This document shows, piece after piece, positions 5,858-7,593 of a stretch of DNA of 7,593 nucleotides. This stretch comes from UMGS363 sp051881775. Lineage in GTDB: Bacteria; Bacillota; Clostridia; Oscillospirales; Ruminococcaceae. Position 1 is the first letter of the stretch, and every line of letters begins with the position of its first letter. Location of the stretch: positions 1 to 7,593 of the forward strand of contig JBJEQN010000098.1 of NCBI GenBank assembly GCA_051881775.1, read 5' to 3'. Below the pieces are notes generated by a model. It made no database searches. It was not told the DNA's origin and saw only the letters and a program-made list of their open reading frames with translations. Made by a program: the position numbers and the translations under genes.

Positions 5858-5872
5858 GCAAAATTTTTTTGC
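5858..5872. promoter_or_regulatory. Palindrome between the divergent promoters
   Basis: GCAAAA-TTT-TTTTGC, a 6+3+6 inverted repeat lying between the -35 boxes of the hydrolase and aldolase promoters. Its position would suit a shared regulator, but it is AT-rich and could be chance. Confidence 0.3.
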
Positions 5873-5880
5873 TCCGACTA

Positions 5881-5909
5881 TTGACAAAAATGGACAAAGG
5901 TGATATAAT
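5881..5909 (+). promoter_or_regulatory. Sigma-A promoter of the aldolase gene
   Basis: TTGACA (5881-5886) and TATAAT (5904-5909), both perfect, with a 17-bp spacer. Start near 5916 gives a leader of about 88 bases containing the 16-bp repeats. Confidence 0.9.
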
Positions 5910-5929
5910 ACATATTGTTTTAGCACATC

Positions 5930-5973
5930 AAAGCATAAAATCTTTAAAGCATAAAACCTTTAAAGCGATAAAA
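5930..5973 (+). repeat. Tandem 16-bp repeat in the aldolase leader
   Basis: Two 16-base units (5930-5945 and 5946-5961) read AAAGCATAAAA followed by TCTTT or CCTTT; a third, partial unit (5962-5973) reads AAAGCGATAAAA. Each junction makes the perfect palindrome CTTTAAAG (5942-5949 and 5958-5965), 16 bp apart. The repeats lie downstream of the predicted start point. Confidence 0.75.
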
Positions 5974-6003
5974 TGTATATAATTTAAGGAAGGAATGTTT
6001 AAA

Positions 6004-6984
6004 ATGCCAGAAAAAAAGGGAGATCTGATCTCGTACAGACCGGACATTAAGCTGCTTGACGCAACTATCAGGGACGGAGGACTTGTAAACGACTTCCGCT
6101 TTTCGGACGAATTTATCAAGAACCTCTATGAAACAAACGTAAAAGCCGGAATTGAGTATATGGAATTCGGCTACAAGGCTTCCAAAGAGCTTTTCGACCC
6201 CAAGGCTTTCGGAAAGTGGAAGTTCTGCGATGAAGAGGACATCAGAGCTGTAGTCGGCGAAAACAACACTAACCTCAAGATCACAGTTATGGCTGACGTT
6301 GGACGTTGCGACTTCAGAAAGGATATTATCCCCAGAAGCGAAAGCGTTATCGACACTATCCGTATCGCTACCTACACACACCAGATGCCCGGCGCACTTG
6401 AAATGATCAACTACTGCCACGATATGGGCTACGAAACAACGGTAAACATCATGGCTATCTCCGCAAGCCAGGAAGAAGACGTTAAGAAGTCACTTGAACT
6501 TGTATGCGACAGCCCCGTTGACGTTATTTACCTCGTTGACAGCTACGGTTCACTTTACCCCGAACAGGTAAGAGAGCTTACACAGATGTACTGCAAAGCA
6601 GCCGAAGCAAGCGGCAAGAAGGTTGGACTTCACATGCACAACAACCAGCAGCTTGCATTTGCCAACACCATTGAAGGCATTGCATACGGCGCAAGCTACG
6701 CAGACGCTACAATGAGCGGCATGGGCAGAGGCGCAGGCAACTGCTACATGGAACAGATGCTCAGCTTCCTCAAGAACCCCAACTACAAGCTTTCTCCTGC
6801 ACTCAAGTTCATTGAAAAGTACATTGCAGAGGAAAAGGCAAAGGGTTCCGTATGGGGCTACGATACGCCTTACATGATGACAGGTGCGCTCAACCGTCAC
6901 CCCAGAGCAGCTATTGCGTTCATCAAGGAAGGCAAGACCGATTACGACGGACTTTATCAGGATCTTCTTTACGAGCTTAGCTAA
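6004..6984 (+). CDS. DRE-TIM metallolyase family aldolase-like enzyme (HMGL/DmpG-like)
   Basis: 326 residues with a TIM barrel of the HMG-CoA lyase / 4-hydroxy-2-oxovalerate aldolase / homocitrate synthase superfamily. The signature opens with LLDATIRDGG (17-26, D19 and R23-D24), followed by EFG at 54-56. The divalent-metal histidines are H210 and H212 in GLHMHNN, and the late glycine motif is GMGRGAGN (239-246). There is no dimerisation or communication domain of DmpG type and no regulatory LeuA domain, so it is a short stand-alone member; the substrate cannot be told. I chose the ATG at 6004, about ten bases past GGAAGG (5988-5993); an ATG at 5995 is in frame but too close. It is a single-gene unit with a perfect promoter and a terminator. 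Its strong preference for AAC, TAC, CTT and GGC codons suggests high expression. Confidence 0.9.
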   Translation: MPEKKGDLISYRPDIKLLDATIRDGGLVNDFRFSDEFIKNLYETNVKAGIEYMEFGYKASKELFDPKAFGKWKFCDEEDIRAVVGENNTNLKITVMADVGRCDFRKDIIPRSESVIDTIRIATYTHQMPGALEMINYCHDMGYETTVNIMAISASQEEDVKKSLELVCDSPVDVIYLVDSYGSLYPEQVRELTQMYCKAAEASGKKVGLHMHNNQQLAFANTIEGIAYGASYADATMSGMGRGAGNCYMEQMLSFLKNPNYKLSPALKFIEKYIAEEKAKGSVWGYDTPYMMTGALNRHPRAAIAFIKEGKTDYDGLYQDLLYELS

Positions 6985-7005
6985 AATTAGTTTGTTAAAA
7001 AATCG

Positions 7006-7043
7006 AATCCGCATACGTGAAATACCTGTATGCGGATTTTTAT
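7006..7043. terminator. Bidirectional intrinsic terminator between the aldolase and four-helix-bundle genes
   Basis: A perfect 11-bp stem (7006-7016 with 7028-7038) with an 11-base loop. On the plus strand it ends in a T-run (7037-7041); on the minus strand the complement of the A-run at 6997-7002 supplies a second T-run three bases past the stem. The stop codon of the minus-strand gene (7040-7042) lies inside the plus-strand T-run. Confidence 0.88.
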
Positions 7044-7393
7044 TTGATATTCTTTTTAGCTGTATTTAACGAAGCAATTAATATTCTCTTTAGTTCAAGA
7101 CAATCATCAAGCATTGACTTGCCGTCATTTTCCTGTATGTATCCGGAAAGCTGCAATACACGCAGCCAGTATTCGGTTTCTGCTGTTTCTTTTAGCGCTA
7201 TTTGCATTTTTGAGATAAAATCCGCCGGGCTTACTCCATAAGCAGCTTCATTGGCATTAGCACCTATGGATGTTCCGCTGCGAACAATTTGTTTGGAAAT
7301 AATTGTTTCATGTTTTTCTTTTACAAGATATTGATTAAGTTTTACTATCCTTACAGCAAAATTCAAGGATTTTTCCAACAAAGGATTATTCAT
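7040..7393 (-). CDS. Four-helix-bundle protein of the 23S rRNA intervening-sequence (S23) family
   Basis: 117 residues, the normal size for this family (Pfam PF05635 / TIGR02436). The hallmark stretch is clear: NPLLEKSLNFAVRIV near the start, SGTSIGANANEA in the middle, then the ADFISKMQIALKE and TEYWLRVL helices and a final helix rich in Lys. Members were first noted in intervening sequences of 23S rRNA genes and are related to the Avd accessory protein of diversity-generating retroelements; the cellular role of stand-alone members is not established. There is no rRNA gene or reverse transcriptase in this window. I chose the ATG at 7393 because conserved sequence begins there; an upstream GTG at 7405 is possible. 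The ribosome binding site is weak for either. The upstream side is filled with AT-rich repeats. Confidence 0.9.
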   Translation of the reverse strand: MNNPLLEKSLNFAVRIVKLNQYLVKEKHETIISKQIVRSGTSIGANANEAAYGVSPADFISKMQIALKETAETEYWLRVLQLSGYIQENDGKSMLDDCLELKRILIASLNTAKKNIK

Positions 7394-7395
7394 AA

Positions 7396-7410
7396 ACAAA
7401 TGCACTCAAA
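7396..7410. repeat. Degenerate copy of the CAAATGCGCCT repeat
   Basis: CAAATGCACTCAAAT (7396-7410) resembles CAAATGCGCCTAAAT at 7458-7472 in the same orientation, differing at three positions. It lies at the start of the four-helix-bundle gene. Confidence 0.4.
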
Positions 7411-7432
7411 TCTTTTTAATGAATAATGAAAA

Positions 7433-7510
7433 AATGAATAGTGAATAATGAATAATACAAATGCGCCTAAATGCCATTTATTATTAACTATTCATTATTC
7501 ACTATTCATT
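7433..7510. repeat. Long AT-rich inverted repeat (hairpin) upstream of the four-helix-bundle gene
   Basis: A perfect 22-bp inverted repeat (7433-7454 with 7489-7510), built of TGAATA(A/G)-type short units, encloses a further imperfect stem (ATAATA-AAATG with CATTTATTAT), leaving a small loop. Similar units also occur outside the arms, at 7419-7429 and 7511-7516. It occupies the region where the promoter of the minus-strand gene should be. It has no GC stem plus T-run, so it is not an ordinary terminator. Confidence 0.85.
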
Positions 7511-7542
7511 ATTCATTTAGCCTGCGTCAGCAGGCGCATTTG
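7458..7542. repeat. CAAATGCGCCT inverted repeat touching the tRNA 3' end
   Basis: CAAATGCGCCT at 7458-7468 is repeated exactly as its complement at 7532-7542. The right copy includes two bases of the encoded CCA end of the tRNA-Arg gene. The left copy lies in the loop region of the AT-rich hairpin. Confidence 0.6.
7520..7535. other. GC-rich hairpin just past the tRNA 3' end
   Basis: GCCTGC-GTCA-GCAGGC, a perfect 6-bp stem with a 4-base loop, five bases beyond the tRNA on the minus strand. No T-run follows leftward, so it is a weak terminator candidate at best; it may assist tRNA 3' processing or be part of the repeat cluster. Confidence 0.45.
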
Positions 7543-7593
7543 GTGCGCTGCAAGGGACTCGAACCCCTGACCTACTGGTTCGTAGCCAGTCAC
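7541..7593 (-). tRNA. tRNA-Arg (anticodon ACG), 3' part, cut by the window edge
   Basis: Read on the minus strand: a 5-bp anticodon stem ACTGG/CCAGT closes the 7-base loop CTACGAA, giving anticodon ACG (7581-7583), which after A34-to-inosine editing would read CGU, CGC and CGA. A five-base variable region, a T arm (AGGGG-TTCGAGT-CCCTT), the acceptor 3' strand GCAGCGC, discriminator A (7544) and an encoded CCA (7541-7543) follow. The acceptor 5' strand, D arm and promoter lie beyond the right edge. Confidence 0.94.

Noticed and set aside
5800..5982. 60-residue plus-strand ORF in the divergent promoter region
   Set aside because: It crosses both promoters and the leader repeats, and its start has no ribosome binding site.
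5944..6420. 158-residue minus-strand ORF opposite the aldolase
   Set aside because: It is a shadow of the well-supported aldolase frame, with no ribosome binding site or motif.
7411..7520. CRISPR array in the AT-rich repeats
   Set aside because: The units are 7-8 bases, contiguous and arranged as an inverted repeat; there are no unique spacers and no cas genes.

Overview
The window looks like a chromosomal segment of a low-to-mid GC Gram-positive anaerobe, most likely a Clostridia/Oscillospiraceae member close to Ruminococcus. This rests on textbook sigma-A promoters (nearly all with exactly 17-bp spacers), strong AAGGAG-type ribosome binding sites, a eukaryote/archaeal-type single-chain glycyl-tRNA synthetase, and a membrane kinase-like protein with PASTA domains. 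The genus is an inference from protein style, not a search result.

Left part (1-1905). Reading on the minus strand: a consensus promoter, the glycyl-tRNA synthetase gene, two related tandem palindromic elements (217-319 and 96-214), a G-U-containing terminator hairpin (58-90), and directly behind it what appears to be the 5' end of a group IIC intron running off the left edge. Group IIC introns are known to insert just downstream of intrinsic terminators, so the arrangement is coherent.

Middle part (1851-5254, plus strand). A TetR-family regulator has its own perfect promoter, overlapped by a 15-bp palindrome. After a terminator, a small membrane protein gene follows; a TAAC-NNN-GTTA motif like that of the regulator's promoter lies just before its start, so the pair is probably a regulator and its target. 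After an 18-bp perfect-stem terminator and a roughly 320-bp non-coding region with two promoters and RNA-hairpin potential comes a 605-residue zinc-ribbon / kinase-like / transmembrane / double-PASTA protein. Its catalytic Asp (HRD), metal-binding Asp (DFG), catalytic-loop Asn and glycine loop are all altered, so it is probably a pseudokinase receptor.

Right part (5238-7593). A small alpha/beta-hydrolase-like gene (minus strand) overlaps the pseudokinase 3' end by 17 bp, tail to tail. It is divergent from a DRE-TIM (HMGL/DmpG-like) aldolase gene with a consensus promoter and a 16-bp tandem repeat in its leader. A bidirectional terminator separates that gene from a convergent four-helix-bundle (23S rRNA intervening-sequence type) protein gene, whose upstream side carries AT-rich repeats forming a long hairpin. 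The window ends in the 3' part of a minus-strand tRNA-Arg(ACG) with encoded CCA.

The genes are mostly single transcription units; apart from the regulator/membrane-protein pair, nothing indicates a shared pathway. The most interesting items are the inactive-looking PASTA kinase, the intron-behind-terminator junction with its twin palindromes, and the repeat cluster between the four-helix-bundle gene and the tRNA.
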